DNA of 64,000 nucleotides, taken from positions 62,001 through 126,000 of the forward strand of contig NZ_JACESP010000001.1 in the NCBI RefSeq assembly GCF_013911755.1. Direction: 5' to 3'. Numbering within the stretch: position 1 is the first letter of the stretch; each line of letters begins with the position of its first letter. The notes below the pieces were generated by a model. It was not told where the DNA came from. It did no database searches and saw only the letters and a program-made list of their open reading frames with translations. Shown here in pieces: positions 1-8,934 of this stretch. The DNA is from Sphingosinicella sp. GTDB taxonomy: Bacteria; Pseudomonadota; Alphaproteobacteria; Sphingomonadales; Sphingomonadaceae. The translations under genes were made by a program, and so were the position numbers.

Positions 1-1
1 G

Positions 2-988
2 CTCGGCCGCCGCGAAATCGCCGAGGCCGCGCAGCAATCGAACCGCTTCCTCGATCGCCCGGTGAAGGCGATCAATGCCGAGGGCAATATCGGCAAGGAC
101 CTCGTCGCGCTGCGCCGCACGGTCGAAGACCTCGATCCGGGCACGGACGGCAAGAAACTCGCCCCCCGCAAGATTCTCGGCATCATTCCCTTCGGCAGCC
201 GCGCCAACCGCTATTTCGACAAGTACCGCTCAGCGCAGAGCCACATTTCGGGCATCCTCGACAACCTGTCGAACAGCCGCGAGGAGCTGTTCCGCGACAA
301 TGCCGCGATCGACGTCGAGCGCCAGAACCTCTGGAAGACGATGGAGAAGCTCGAGCAGATGATCCACGTCTCGAAGACGCTGGACGCGAAGCTTGAGGCG
401 GCTGCGGCGGAGCTTGAGGTTTCCGACCCGGCGAAGGCCAAGGCGATCCGCGAAAGCGCGCTGTTCTACGCGCGCCAGCGGACGACCGACCTTCTCACGC
501 AGATGGCGGTGAGCGTGCAGGGTTATCTCGCGCTCGATCTCGTCAAGAAGAACAATGTCGAGCTGACGAAAGGCGTCGACCGCGCCTCGACGACGACGGT
601 GTCGGCGCTGCGCACGGCCGTCACGGTCGCGCAGGCGCTGACCAGCCAGCGACTTGTCCTCGACCAGATCACGGCGCTCAATACGACGACGGCGGGCGTG
701 ATCGATTCGACGAGCACGATGCTCAGGAACCAGACGGGCGAAATCCACAAGCAGGCCGCGTCCGCGACGATCCCGATCGAAACGCTGAAGCGCGCCTTCG
801 AAAACATCTACGCGACGATGGATTCGATCGACACGTTCAAGATGGAAGCGCTGGCCTCGATGAAGGAAACGGTCGAGACGCTGTCGGGCGAGGTCGAGAA
901 GTCGCGCGGCTACATCGCGCGCGCCGAGGGTGCGTCGCAGGCGCAGATCAAGGGCCCGGCGACGACCTTCAAGGCGATCGAGGGCTGA
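2..988 (+). CDS. telA: Toxic anion resistance protein TelA (5' truncated by window)
   Basis: The reading frame is open from base 2, so the true start lies upstream; 328 residues are visible. The protein matches the TelA/KlaA family (PF05816), named for tellurite resistance but of uncertain biochemical role; it is cytosolic and almost wholly helical. Seen in the sequence: the family core GKDLVALRR, a KILGIIPFG block, then YFDKYRSAQSHI and a long Leu/Glu/Ala-rich helical tail ending in KGPATTFKAIEG. A GTG at 62 is only an internal candidate because conserved-looking residues (RREIAEAAQQSNRFLDRP) continue in frame before it. It ends 3 bp before the XpaC-like gene, a pairing also known from Bacillus, so the two are probably one operon. 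Family assignment is firm; function is not. Confidence 0.88.
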   Translation, partial: LGRREIAEAAQQSNRFLDRPVKAINAEGNIGKDLVALRRTVEDLDPGTDGKKLAPRKILGIIPFGSRANRYFDKYRSAQSHISGILDNLSNSREELFRDNAAIDVERQNLWKTMEKLEQMIHVSKTLDAKLEAAAAELEVSDPAKAKAIRESALFYARQRTTDLLTQMAVSVQGYLALDLVKKNNVELTKGVDRASTTTVSALRTAVTVAQALTSQRLVLDQITALNTTTAGVIDSTSTMLRNQTGEIHKQAASATIPIETLKRAFENIYATMDSIDTFKMEALASMKETVETLSGEVEKSRGYIARAEGASQAQIKGPATTFKAIEG

Positions 989-991
989 CCC

Positions 992-1705
992 GTGGCGCGT
1001 GATGTTTCGCAGATGCTGGGCCGTGCCGACGAGGCACTGAAACGCCTTGGCCAGACGCCGGAGGGCCGCGCCGCCGCGCTCAGGCGCACGCAGCGGCACG
1101 CAAAATCAGTGGCGCAACGTATCGCCAATGCGGGCATGGCAGCGGGCGGGATCGCGCTGGCCGCGTTGCTTTTCGCGATGTTCATCGCGCCGCTCGGCAT
1201 AAACGGCTTCCTGCTGCTCGTGCTCGCGGTGGCGGGCGTCGGCGGCTGGCTTCTGCTGCGTCGCCCGCAGGCGGAGATGCCGACCCCGCAGGCCATGAAA
1301 AATACCGATCTTGCTGCGATTCCCCGCCGTGTCGAGGCGTGGCTGGAGCGCCAGCGGCGCAGCCTCCCGGCGCGCGCGTCGAAGCTGATCGACGAGATCC
1401 TGCTGCGCCTCGAAGTGCTCGGCGAGCAGCTTGGGCAGGTGCCGGCCGGCCAGCCCATCGCGGGCGACGCGCGCCGCCTCATCGGCGAGCATCTGCCGCG
1501 CCTCGTCGACACCTACCTCAAGGTGCCGCAGGCCTATCGCACGCCGGGGAGCGAGCCGGAGCAGCAGCTTCTGGAAGGTCTTGTCACCATAGCCGATGAG
1601 CTTCGCCGCCTTTCCGAGCAGCTTGTGCGCGGTGATCTCGATGCGCTTGCCGTCGAAGGCAAGTTCCTCGAACAGCGCTACAAGGAAAACGGCACACTTA
1701 CGTAG
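992..1705 (+). CDS. XpaC-like membrane protein (5-bromo-4-chloroindolyl phosphate hydrolysis family)
   Basis: A 237-residue protein with a GTG start 3 bp after telA. The N-terminal 45 residues are basic and helical, followed by two hydrophobic segments (about residues 47-66 and 70-87) and a cytosolic C-terminal domain. The C-terminal block with EQQLLEGLVTIADELRRL and then GDLDALAVEGKFLEQRY fits the XpaC/Halogen_Hydrol family (PF10112). The family name comes from a colony phenotype, not from a proven enzyme. XpaC and TelA are commonly adjacent, and a role in the cell envelope or in stress has been suggested. I infer membrane anchoring with partnership to TelA; no catalytic motif is visible. 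Confidence 0.75.
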   Translation: MARDVSQMLGRADEALKRLGQTPEGRAAALRRTQRHAKSVAQRIANAGMAAGGIALAALLFAMFIAPLGINGFLLLVLAVAGVGGWLLLRRPQAEMPTPQAMKNTDLAAIPRRVEAWLERQRRSLPARASKLIDEILLRLEVLGEQLGQVPAGQPIAGDARRLIGEHLPRLVDTYLKVPQAYRTPGSEPEQQLLEGLVTIADELRRLSEQLVRGDLDALAVEGKFLEQRYKENGTLT

Positions 1706-1783
1706 AAGTCTGACGGCCTCTCAATCCCGTGCGGTGGACGCGCGCCCCGGCACATGTCTATCTGGCGGGCGAGGAGAGGACCC

Positions 1784-3076
1784 ATGGATTTCGATCTGCC
1801 CGCCGAGCTCATCGCCTACCTCGCCGAACTTGACGCCTTCATCGAAGCGGAGATCAGACCGCTCGAGCGCGCGGCCGATAACATCCGCTACTTCGACCAC
1901 CGCCGCGAATGGGCACGCACCGATTTCGAGAACGGCGGCCTTCCCCACCCCGAATGGGAAGCGCTGCTCGCCGAAGCCCAGCGCCGCGCCGACGCGGCCG
2001 GCCACTGGCGCTTCTCCGCACCGAAAAAGTACGGCGGCAGGGAGGGCTCCAACCTCTGGATGGCGGTGATCCGCGAACACTTCGCCGCCAAGGGCCTCGG
2101 CCTCCACAACGATCTTCAGAACGAGCACTCGATCGTCGGCAATTTCCCCTTCGTCGCCATGTTCGAGGAATTCGGCACCGAGGCGCAGAAGCAAGAGTTC
2201 ATCCTCGGCGGCTTCAACCGCGAGCGCATCGTCGCCTTCGGCCTCACCGAGCCCGACCACGGCTCCGACGCGACGCACATGGAAACGCGCGCTGTACCCG
2301 AAACGCGCGGCGGCGTGCCCGGCTGGCGCATCGACGGCGAGAAGATGTGGACCACGGGAATGCACGTCGCCACGCATTGCGCGACCTTCGCGCGTACGGA
2401 CGGCGCGGATGGCGACGCGCGGGGCATCACGTGCCTCCTCGTGCCGTCCGATACGCCGGGCGTGAAGATCGAGGAATATCTCTGGACCTTCAACATGCCG
2501 ACGGACCATCCGCGCGTGTCGTTCACGAACGTCTGGGTGCCCGAAACCGCTGTGCTCGGCACGCCGGGCGCGGGGCTCGCGCTCGCGCAGTCGTTCGTCC
2601 ACCAGAACCGCATCCGGCAGGCGGCCTCGTCGCTCGGCGCGGCGGTGTTCTGCATCGAGGAGAGCGTGACATACGCGCGAACGCGCAAGCCCTTCGGCAA
2701 GCCGCTCGCGGAAAACCAGGCGATCCAGTTCCCGCTCGTCGAACTCGCGACGCAGGCCGAGATGCTGCGGCTGCTGATCCGCAAGACCGCGTGGGAGATG
2801 GACCGGATGCCGCACAAGGCGATCGAGCGCGCGCTTTCGGACCGCGTTTCCATGTGCAACTATTGGGCGAACCGGCTCGTCTGCGAGGCGGCGGATCGCG
2901 CCATGCAGGTGCACGGCGGCATCGGCTATTCGCGGCACAAGCCGTTCGAGCACATTTACCGCCACCACCGCCGCTACCGCATCACAGAAGGGGCCGAAGA
3001 AATTCAGATGCGCAAGGTCGCGGCGTTCCTGTTCGGCTACATGGGGCCGCGGAAGGCCGCGTTCGCGGGCGCGTAA
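1784..3076 (+). CDS. Acyl-CoA dehydrogenase family protein
   Basis: A 430-residue FAD-dependent acyl-CoA dehydrogenase, usual length about 380-430. I start at ATG 1784 (MDFDLPAEL) because GAGGAGAGGA sits just upstream; the open frame runs back to 1754 without a better site. Seen: the flavin/substrate loop GLTEPDHGSDATHMETRA, the middle beta-domain WRIDGEKMWTTGMH, and the C-terminal block QVHGGIGYSRHKPFEHIYRH followed by ITEGAEEIQMRKVA. The HHRRYRITEGAEEIQ signature is typical of the ACAD10/11-like branch rather than short-chain enzymes, so the substrate chain is unknown. The stop codon touches the ATG of the flavodoxin-like gene, and an SDR follows, suggesting one operon for oxidation of an acyl or side-chain substrate. 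Confidence 0.9.
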   Translation: MDFDLPAELIAYLAELDAFIEAEIRPLERAADNIRYFDHRREWARTDFENGGLPHPEWEALLAEAQRRADAAGHWRFSAPKKYGGREGSNLWMAVIREHFAAKGLGLHNDLQNEHSIVGNFPFVAMFEEFGTEAQKQEFILGGFNRERIVAFGLTEPDHGSDATHMETRAVPETRGGVPGWRIDGEKMWTTGMHVATHCATFARTDGADGDARGITCLLVPSDTPGVKIEEYLWTFNMPTDHPRVSFTNVWVPETAVLGTPGAGLALAQSFVHQNRIRQAASSLGAAVFCIEESVTYARTRKPFGKPLAENQAIQFPLVELATQAEMLRLLIRKTAWEMDRMPHKAIERALSDRVSMCNYWANRLVCEAADRAMQVHGGIGYSRHKPFEHIYRHHRRYRITEGAEEIQMRKVAAFLFGYMGPRKAAFAGA

Positions 3077-3571
3077 ATGACGAAGCGGCTCCTCATCGTC
3101 TGGCACTCCATGACCGGCGGTACGCGTCAGATGGCCCACGCGGCGGCGCAGGGCGCGCGCCGGGAGGAGGACGTGGCGGTTGTGCTGAAACCGGCCCTCG
3201 AGGCCAGCCCCGACGACCTGCTCGCGGCGGACGGTTACATCTTCGCGTGCCCGGAAAACCTCGCCGCGATCGCGGGCGTGATGAAGGCATTCTTCGACCG
3301 CTGTTACTATCCCGCGCTCGGCCGCATCGAGGGTCGGCCCTACGTAACGCTCGTCTGCGCAGGCACGGACGGGACGAACGCCATACGCCAGATCGAACGG
3401 ATCGCAACCGGCTGGCGGCTGAAACCCGCCGCCGATCCGCGCATCGTGCTGACCCATGCCGACACGCCCGAAGCGATCCTCGCACCAAAGGTGATAGGTC
3501 CGGACGATCTTGAGGCGTGCCGGGATATGGGCCATGCGCTGGCGGCGGGCCTTGCGATGGGCATAGTGTAG
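3077..3571 (+). CDS. Flavodoxin-like / NAD(P)H-dependent FMN reductase-type protein
   Basis: A 164-residue single-domain flavodoxin fold. The first strand and phosphate loop (LLIVWHSMTGGTRQMA, residues 5-20) match the FMN-binding T/S-x-T-G-x-T loop, and the second loop YIFACPENLAAIAGVMKAFFDRCYY resembles that of WrbA/NAD(P)H-dependent oxidoreductases. The ATG follows directly on the acyl-CoA dehydrogenase stop (TAAATG), implying translational linkage. It may carry electrons or reduce a quinone for the neighbouring dehydrogenases; this is inference from position. No transmembrane or signal sequence is present. The exact donor or acceptor cannot be read from sequence. Confidence 0.72.
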   Translation: MTKRLLIVWHSMTGGTRQMAHAAAQGARREEDVAVVLKPALEASPDDLLAADGYIFACPENLAAIAGVMKAFFDRCYYPALGRIEGRPYVTLVCAGTDGTNAIRQIERIATGWRLKPAADPRIVLTHADTPEAILAPKVIGPDDLEACRDMGHALAAGLAMGIV

Positions 3572-3574
3572 GGG

Positions 3575-4354
3575 ATGGTGATGGCGGGCTTTTCTTTCGA
3601 TCTCTCGGGGCGCATCGCGCTGGTGACCGGTGCGTCTTCAGGCTTCGGGGCCCGGTTCGCACGGCAGCTCGCGGCAAGCGGCGCCAAGGTCGCGCTCGGC
3701 GCGCGGCGCGTCGATATGCTGAGCGCTCTTGCCGATGAGATCGCGGGCGCGGGCGGCGAAGCGCTCGCGGTGGAGATGGATGTCTCGAACGAGGCCTCCG
3801 TGATCGCGGCCTACGACCGCATCGAGGGCGTGTTCGGCACGCCGGACAGCATCATCGCCAATGCCGGCATGAACGTCGAAGGCCCGGCGACCGAGCTCGC
3901 GGTGGAGAACTTCAATCGCGTGATGGGTGTGAACCTCACCGGCGTGTTCCTCACCGTCCGCGAGGGCGCGCGTCGGCTGATGGCGGCGGGCGCGCGTGAG
4001 CGCGGGCACGGCCGCATCGTCATCGTCTCGTCGATCACCGCGAACGCGGTGGAGCCCGGCCTTGCCGCTTACTCCGCTTCGAAGGCTGCCGTGCAGCAGA
4101 TGGGCAAGGTGCTTGCGCGCGACTGGGTGCGGCAGGGCATCAACGTCAATTCGATCTGCCCCGGCTATGCACGCACCGAGCTCAACAGCGAGTGGTTCGA
4201 CACCGAACCCGGGCAGAAGCACATCGCCAAGTTTCCCCGCCGCCGCCTGATGGCGGAGGACAGCCTCGACGCGATGCTGCTCTACCTCGCTTCGGACGCA
4301 AGCGCGGCGATCACCGGTTCCAGCTTCACTCTCGATGATGGCCAGTCGCTGTAG
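3575..4354 (+). CDS. Short-chain dehydrogenase/reductase (SDR)
   Basis: A 259-residue classical SDR. Seen: the NAD(P)-binding TGASSGFG at residues 18-25, NAG at 96-98, the active-site Ser around 152-153, and the catalytic Tyr166-x3-Lys170 in YSASK; the C-terminus ITGSSFTLDDGQSL matches the family's SGxxxxVDGG end in degenerate form. The start could be ATG 3575 or the in-frame ATG 3581, both just after TAGGGG; 3575 is used. It lies 3 bp behind the flavodoxin-like gene and is the third gene of the acyl-CoA dehydrogenase run, so a beta-hydroxyacyl or alcohol substrate is likely, but the substrate cannot be named. Confidence 0.85.
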   Translation: MVMAGFSFDLSGRIALVTGASSGFGARFARQLAASGAKVALGARRVDMLSALADEIAGAGGEALAVEMDVSNEASVIAAYDRIEGVFGTPDSIIANAGMNVEGPATELAVENFNRVMGVNLTGVFLTVREGARRLMAAGARERGHGRIVIVSSITANAVEPGLAAYSASKAAVQQMGKVLARDWVRQGINVNSICPGYARTELNSEWFDTEPGQKHIAKFPRRRLMAEDSLDAMLLYLASDASAAITGSSFTLDDGQSL

Positions 4355-4415
4355 GGGCTGAACCTTCGGGCCGCGCGTTCGTTTCAGCGTGGGGGCACCG
4401 CGAAGGAGAAGTCCC

Positions 4416-4706
4416 GTGCCGCTCGAAGTCTTTCCCCTGGCGCTCCTCGCCGCGATCCTCATCACATTCGCGGCGGGCACCTATCTGCTGATCCACTTCC
4501 GCGCGCTCGCGCGCCTTTTGCCGAGCCGTCATCTGGTGCCGGGGCCGAAAACCTCGCGAGCGCCGCCGCAATCGCGGGGCCTGGTGATTGCCGCGCTCAT
4601 CGCCTTCAATGTCGGCTGGATCGCCAGCGTCGCGATCTGGAGCTTTACCGCGTCAGGCGAAGCGAATGACGCCGTGGTTTCTGTGCACGGTCAGGCAAGT
4701 TCGTAG
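4416..4706 (+). CDS. Small two-helix membrane protein, unknown
   Basis: A 96-residue protein with GTG start at 4416, preceded by AAGGAG at proper distance. Two hydrophobic stretches are obvious: residues about 6-25 (FPLALLAAILITFAAGTYLL) and about 56-75 (LVIAALIAFNVGWIASVAIW), joined by a basic, proline-containing loop. No motif or family is recognised. It lies 61 bp after the SDR and its last 16 bp overlap the 3' end of the convergent monooxygenase gene. Its good ribosome binding site and membrane pattern argue that it is real; it may be the last gene of the upstream operon. Confidence 0.6.
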   Translation: MPLEVFPLALLAAILITFAAGTYLLIHFRALARLLPSRHLVPGPKTSRAPPQSRGLVIAALIAFNVGWIASVAIWSFTASGEANDAVVSVHGQASS

Positions 4707-6559
4707 TCTGACGGATCCGGCCTCAGTGTCGCCGCCCAGTAGTCGACAAGCGCGAACGGCCAGTTCTGGCTGACACGGCCGGTGGCATTCTTGTACCAGC
4801 TCGAAACCCCCGGTTGGCCCCATGCCATCCGCGCGTTCCCTGCATCGACGCGGGTATTGAACACATCGTGCACGTCTTCGCGCACATCGAGCGTTCTCGC
4901 GCCTACTTCACCGAGCATCCCCAGCGCGCGAACGACGTACCGCACCGAACATTCCGAAAAGAAGATGATGCTGCCGTTGACGACGATGTTGGTGTTCGGC
5001 CCGTAGAGCATGAAGAAGTTCGGGAAGCCCGGCACGGTCATGCCGAGATAGGCGCGCGCGTCGCCCTGCCAGCGCTCGTGGAGCTCGATCCCGTCCCGGC
5101 CCACAACCTTGAACGTCGACAGGAAGTCGCTCGCCTTGAAGCCGGTGCCGTAGATGATCACGTCGTATTCGTGGGTTTTCCCGTCCGCCGTCTCGATGCC
5201 CGTCTCGGTGATACGCGCGATCGGGGTTTGTTCGAGCTGCACGTTGTCGCGGCGCAGCGCGGCGATCCACACGCCATTGTCGCGAAGACTGCGTTTGCCG
5301 CCGATCGGATAGTCCGGGATCACGGCGGAGAGGAGATCGGGCCGCCCCTCACACTGCAGGCCGATCTGCTGCACCAGCGCATTCCGGAGTTCGAGATTCA
5401 TCGCGCCGATCGTGCCCGGCGGGCCGTTCCATGCGTCATCCGCCTTCACGAACGGCAGGATGCCGTCGGTCATCATCCAGAACAGCCAGAATCTGTACCA
5501 CTTCTCGTAGAAGGGCACGTTTTCGAGCAGCCACTGGACATTGTCGGTGACGGGATCGTGGTAGTTGGGTGTCGGCCCGCCCCACGGCGGCGTGCGCTGG
5601 AACACCGTGAGGTTGCCCACATCCGCCGCGATTTCCGGCACGAACTGATACGCGCTCGCGCCCGTGCCGATCACCGCGACGCGTTTGCCTTTGAGGTCGA
5701 CGTCATGCCGCCAGCGCGCACTGTGGAATGCCGGGCCCTTGAACGTGCCGACGCCGGGAATGTCGGGAAGGCGCGGCTGGTTGAGCTGCCCCACGGCGCT
5801 GATCAGCGCATCGGCTTCGATGCTGCCTGCGTGCTGCCCGGAGAGCGTAAGGCGCCATAGCGCGGCGGCTTCGTCCCACTCCGCGGCGTCCACGCTCGTC
5901 CCGAAGCGGATCAGCGGGCGCAGGTCATATTTGTCGGCGATGTCGCGGAAATAGGCGAGCAGGGTCGGCTGCGTTGAATAGTGGGCGGGCCAGTGGTGGT
6001 TTGCCTCGAAGGAATAGGAATAGAGGTGGCTCGGGTTGTCGACGCGGCAGCCGGGGTAGGTGTTTTCCAGCCACGTGCCGCCGACGTCCGCGTTCTTTTC
6101 GACGATCACCACGTCATGCCCGGCTTGCCGCAGGCGGATCGCGGCGAGAAGTCCCGACATGCCCGCGCCGACGATCGCGACGCGCTTCTTCACCGGCGCA
6201 GGCTCGGGCCGCTTGGGATCGGCGCTTTCGAGGCCGAGTTCCTCCATCAGGAAGGGCACGTAGTGCTTCGGGATGTCGGCCCCGGCGATGAAATCCATCA
6301 TCCGGCGCACGGTCGCGGCATCCGGCGGCGGGGGCAGGGGGGTGCCCGCGAGATGCGCACCGATCGCGTCGGCCGCGCGCTGCCGCACCGCATCCTGCAG
6401 AGCGGGCGGCAGGTTGCCTTGCCCGTCGCCGAAGAAATCGTAGGTCGGGCAATTTTCGGGCGTCAGCATGCTTGCATCCCCGGTCAGATGCACGAGCGCG
6501 CACATCAGCGACGGGATATGCGCTTCATTAAGCGCGGCTTCGATTCGGCCTCTCGTCAT
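4691..6559 (-). CDS. Baeyer-Villiger-type flavin monooxygenase with N-terminal extension
   Basis: A 622-residue FAD/NADPH monooxygenase. I start at ATG 6559 (MTRGRIEAAL), which has GGGGAGAG upstream; the open frame extends much further without support. Seen: FAD Rossmann motif GAGMSG at residues 131-136, GGTW at 160-163, the Baeyer-Villiger fingerprint F-x-G-x3-H-x3-W at 273-283 (FKGPAFHSARW), and a second dinucleotide motif GTGASA at 298-303. The roughly 125-residue N-terminal helical extension resembles the layout of 4-hydroxyacetophenone monooxygenase (HapE-like) enzymes. Expected chemistry is oxygen insertion next to a ketone to give an ester; the ketone is unknown. It is divergent from HMG-CoA lyase, with 147 bp between them. 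Confidence 0.88.
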   Translation of the reverse strand: MTRGRIEAALNEAHIPSLMCALVHLTGDASMLTPENCPTYDFFGDGQGNLPPALQDAVRQRAADAIGAHLAGTPLPPPPDAATVRRMMDFIAGADIPKHYVPFLMEELGLESADPKRPEPAPVKKRVAIVGAGMSGLLAAIRLRQAGHDVVIVEKNADVGGTWLENTYPGCRVDNPSHLYSYSFEANHHWPAHYSTQPTLLAYFRDIADKYDLRPLIRFGTSVDAAEWDEAAALWRLTLSGQHAGSIEADALISAVGQLNQPRLPDIPGVGTFKGPAFHSARWRHDVDLKGKRVAVIGTGASAYQFVPEIAADVGNLTVFQRTPPWGGPTPNYHDPVTDNVQWLLENVPFYEKWYRFWLFWMMTDGILPFVKADDAWNGPPGTIGAMNLELRNALVQQIGLQCEGRPDLLSAVIPDYPIGGKRSLRDNGVWIAALRRDNVQLEQTPIARITETGIETADGKTHEYDVIIYGTGFKASDFLSTFKVVGRDGIELHERWQGDARAYLGMTVPGFPNFFMLYGPNTNIVVNGSIIFFSECSVRYVVRALGMLGEVGARTLDVREDVHDVFNTRVDAGNARMAWGQPGVSSWYKNATGRVSQNWPFALVDYWAATLRPDPSDYELA

Positions 6560-6706
6560 GGCGGTCTCTCCCCAGAGCCGCGCCATCATCGCGCCAAACG
6601 ATTTTCGGTACAGGCCCCCCAACTTGAGAGCGTGTCGCTTTTGAGAGGGATTGACCTTGCCGACGAAATGCCCAAGTCGGACACTGCGGTTTGCAGGAGA
6701 GACGGC

Positions 6707-7648
6707 ATGGCGGACGTGACGATCGTTGAGGTGGGCGCGCGCGACGGCCTTCAGAACGAGCCGGAGATCGTTTCCACTGCCGACAAGCTCGGCCTCATCA
6801 CGCGCATGATCGATGCAGGCGTGCGGCGCCTCGAAGTCGCGAGCTTCGTCAATCCCAAGCGCGTGCCGCAGATGGCGGACGCTGAAGCTGTGATCGCGGG
6901 CCTGCCTGACCGCCGCGATGTCTCCTACATCGGACTTTGCCTCAACAAACGCGGCGTGCTGCGCGCCATCGAAAGCCGCGACGGCAACAAGCGCGGCGTG
7001 GACGAGGCGGGCTGCGTACTCGTTGCCTCGAACACGTTCGGCGAGCGCAACCAGGGCCAGACGATCGATCAGGGAATCGCCGAAAATCGCGAGATGCTGC
7101 GGCTTGCCCGCGAAAACGGTCTTGTCGCGCAGGTCACGATCTCGGCGTCCTTCGGCTGCCCGTTCGAAGGCTACGTGCCGCCCGAAACCGTTGTGCGCTG
7201 CGCCGAGGCGATGGCCGAGGCGGGCGCCGAGGAAATTGCTCTGGCCGACACGATTGGCGTCGGCGTGCCCGCGCAGGTGACGGACCTGTTTGGCCGCGTG
7301 CGCGCCGCCGTGGGAGACAGCGTGCGGCTGCGCGCGCACTTCCACAACACGCGCGGCACGGGCATCGCCAACGCCTGGGCCGCCTATTCGGCCGGCGTGA
7401 ACGTGCTCGATTCCTCGCTCGGCGGCCTCGGCGGCTGCCCATTCGCGCCGAAGGCGACCGGCAATATCTCGACCGAAGACCTGTTGTTCATGCTCGATGG
7501 CTCAGGTGTTTCGACCGGTGTCGATCTCGCGGCTGCGATCGCCGTGAACCACTGGTTCGAAACCGTGATGGGTCGGCCGCTGCCCTCGATGGTCGCGAAG
7601 GCGGGGCCGGCGCCCGGCGCTTACCCCGCAGCCAACTACTGCGTCTGA
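6707..7648 (+). CDS. Hydroxymethylglutaryl-CoA lyase
   Basis: A 313-residue TIM-barrel lyase that splits HMG-CoA into acetyl-CoA and acetoacetate, the last step of leucine breakdown. The ATG at 6707 has CAGGAGA before it. Seen: the N-terminal VEVGARDGLQNE (residues 7-18), metal-binding HFHNTRG (211-217), and the family signature LGGLGGCPFAPKATGN with the catalytic Cys near 244. Length matches the family. It is divergent from the monooxygenase gene and its 3' end overlaps that of the convergent MFS gene by 13 bp. Other HMGL-like enzymes (citramalate or homocitrate synthases) lack the GLGGCPFAPxATGN loop, so the call is firm. The usual partners (isovaleryl-CoA dehydrogenase, methylcrotonyl-CoA carboxylase) are not adjacent. 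Confidence 0.92.
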   Translation: MADVTIVEVGARDGLQNEPEIVSTADKLGLITRMIDAGVRRLEVASFVNPKRVPQMADAEAVIAGLPDRRDVSYIGLCLNKRGVLRAIESRDGNKRGVDEAGCVLVASNTFGERNQGQTIDQGIAENREMLRLARENGLVAQVTISASFGCPFEGYVPPETVVRCAEAMAEAGAEEIALADTIGVGVPAQVTDLFGRVRAAVGDSVRLRAHFHNTRGTGIANAWAAYSAGVNVLDSSLGGLGGCPFAPKATGNISTEDLLFMLDGSGVSTGVDLAAAIAVNHWFETVMGRPLPSMVAKAGPAPGAYPAANYCV

Positions 7649-8934
7649 ACCTCGTCGCGGTCGAGGTCTGAGCCCAGCAGCGGGTTCTTCAGCGAATAGA
7701 GCAGCATCGCGAGCAGCAGTACGGCGCTCAGGAGGTATGGCAGAGGCTGCCAGACCTGATAGAGCGCGATGCCGATCGTCGGCGCGATGATGAACGCCGC
7801 GCCGTTCACCGCGGTGATCGCGCCCGCCGCGCCGCCCTGATCCTCAAGCCCCACGGCGAGTGACGCGCCCGCGCTGAACCCCGGCCGCGCGAAGCCGTAG
7901 CCAAGCGAGGCGATCGCGAACGATAGCACGATTCCGTAGAAATCGGTCGAAACCGCGAGCAGGATCGAGCCCGCGGCGGCAAGGCCAGCCCCCCAGCGCA
8001 GCAGCAGCTTCGGCCCGAGGTGAAACATCGGGATCAGCGCCCATTGCGCGAGCAGCGTCGCGGCGGCAGCGGCCATCAGCGCGATGCCGATGAAGGTTTG
8101 CGCTTCGATCGGCGGCAGACCGAGCCGGTCGATGATGAAGAAGCCGAGCGACTGGCCGCTCGCCGCTTGCGCGTTGCCGATGGCGAGCCCGTAGATCGAA
8201 AACGGCAGGATGCGCGGATCGCGCCACGACAGGCCGCGGTGTGTCCGTGTCCGCGCGCCGTGGGTGCTGCGCGGGCCGGTCGCGACGGTCGGCTCGAGGT
8301 TGGCGATCGGCCGTTCCTCGCCTGCGCTCGGCGCATCGGCGGGAAGGCGGCGGGAGACGATGATGAGCGTGATCAGCGCGAACGCCGCGAAAGCGAACAT
8401 CGGCCCCGAAAGCGTGACAACCGGCAGCACGAAGAACGGCGCCACCGCCGGTCCCACGATCGTGCCCAGCCCGAATGCGGAGGCCAGCACGGAAAGCGCG
8501 CGCGTGCGCTCCGAGGGCGTGGTCCGCGAGGCGACATAAGCCTGCGCCGCCGGATTGGACGCCGAACCGAACAGACCGAACAGCGAACGCGCCGCGGCGA
8601 ATATGATGAACACGGCAATCGGCGCGATCAGGTGCTTGAGGCCGGCGAGAATCACGAACGCGCAGATCAGCTTGGAGATGAAATAGCCGCCGAGCCCCAG
8701 TAAAATCAGTGCTTTGCGGCCGTAGCGGTCCGAGGCGTCGGCCCAGCGCGGCGCGGCGAAGGTCCACATCAGCGCCGAAAACGAGAAGATTGTCGCAACG
8801 AGCAGGTCGGGGATGCCGAGTTCGCGCCCAATGGTGGGCAGTACCGATTGCAACGCGGTGTTGCCGGCAGCCACCACGAACAGCACGAGGAACAGCAGCG
8901 CGAAATCGCTGCGAAGGCCGCCCGACGGGTTCAT
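7636..8934 (-). CDS. MFS drug-type efflux transporter
   Basis: A 432-residue major facilitator with about 12 hydrophobic segments. Start is ATG 8934 (MNPSGGLRSDFALLFL), whose first bases overlap the stop of the upstream DMT gene as ATGA. Seen: the MFS motif A between helices 2 and 3, RWADASDRYGRKAL, and a charged central loop around residues 195-225 separating two six-helix halves. The pattern resembles TetA-like/DHA1 exporters. Substrate unknown. Coupling to the DMT exporter suggests a two-exporter operon. Confidence 0.83.
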   Translation of the reverse strand: MNPSGGLRSDFALLFLVLFVVAAGNTALQSVLPTIGRELGIPDLLVATIFSFSALMWTFAAPRWADASDRYGRKALILLGLGGYFISKLICAFVILAGLKHLIAPIAVFIIFAAARSLFGLFGSASNPAAQAYVASRTTPSERTRALSVLASAFGLGTIVGPAVAPFFVLPVVTLSGPMFAFAAFALITLIIVSRRLPADAPSAGEERPIANLEPTVATGPRSTHGARTRTHRGLSWRDPRILPFSIYGLAIGNAQAASGQSLGFFIIDRLGLPPIEAQTFIGIALMAAAAATLLAQWALIPMFHLGPKLLLRWGAGLAAAGSILLAVSTDFYGIVLSFAIASLGYGFARPGFSAGASLAVGLEDQGGAAGAITAVNGAAFIIAPTIGIALYQVWQPLPYLLSAVLLLAMLLYSLKNPLLGSDLDRDEVQTQ

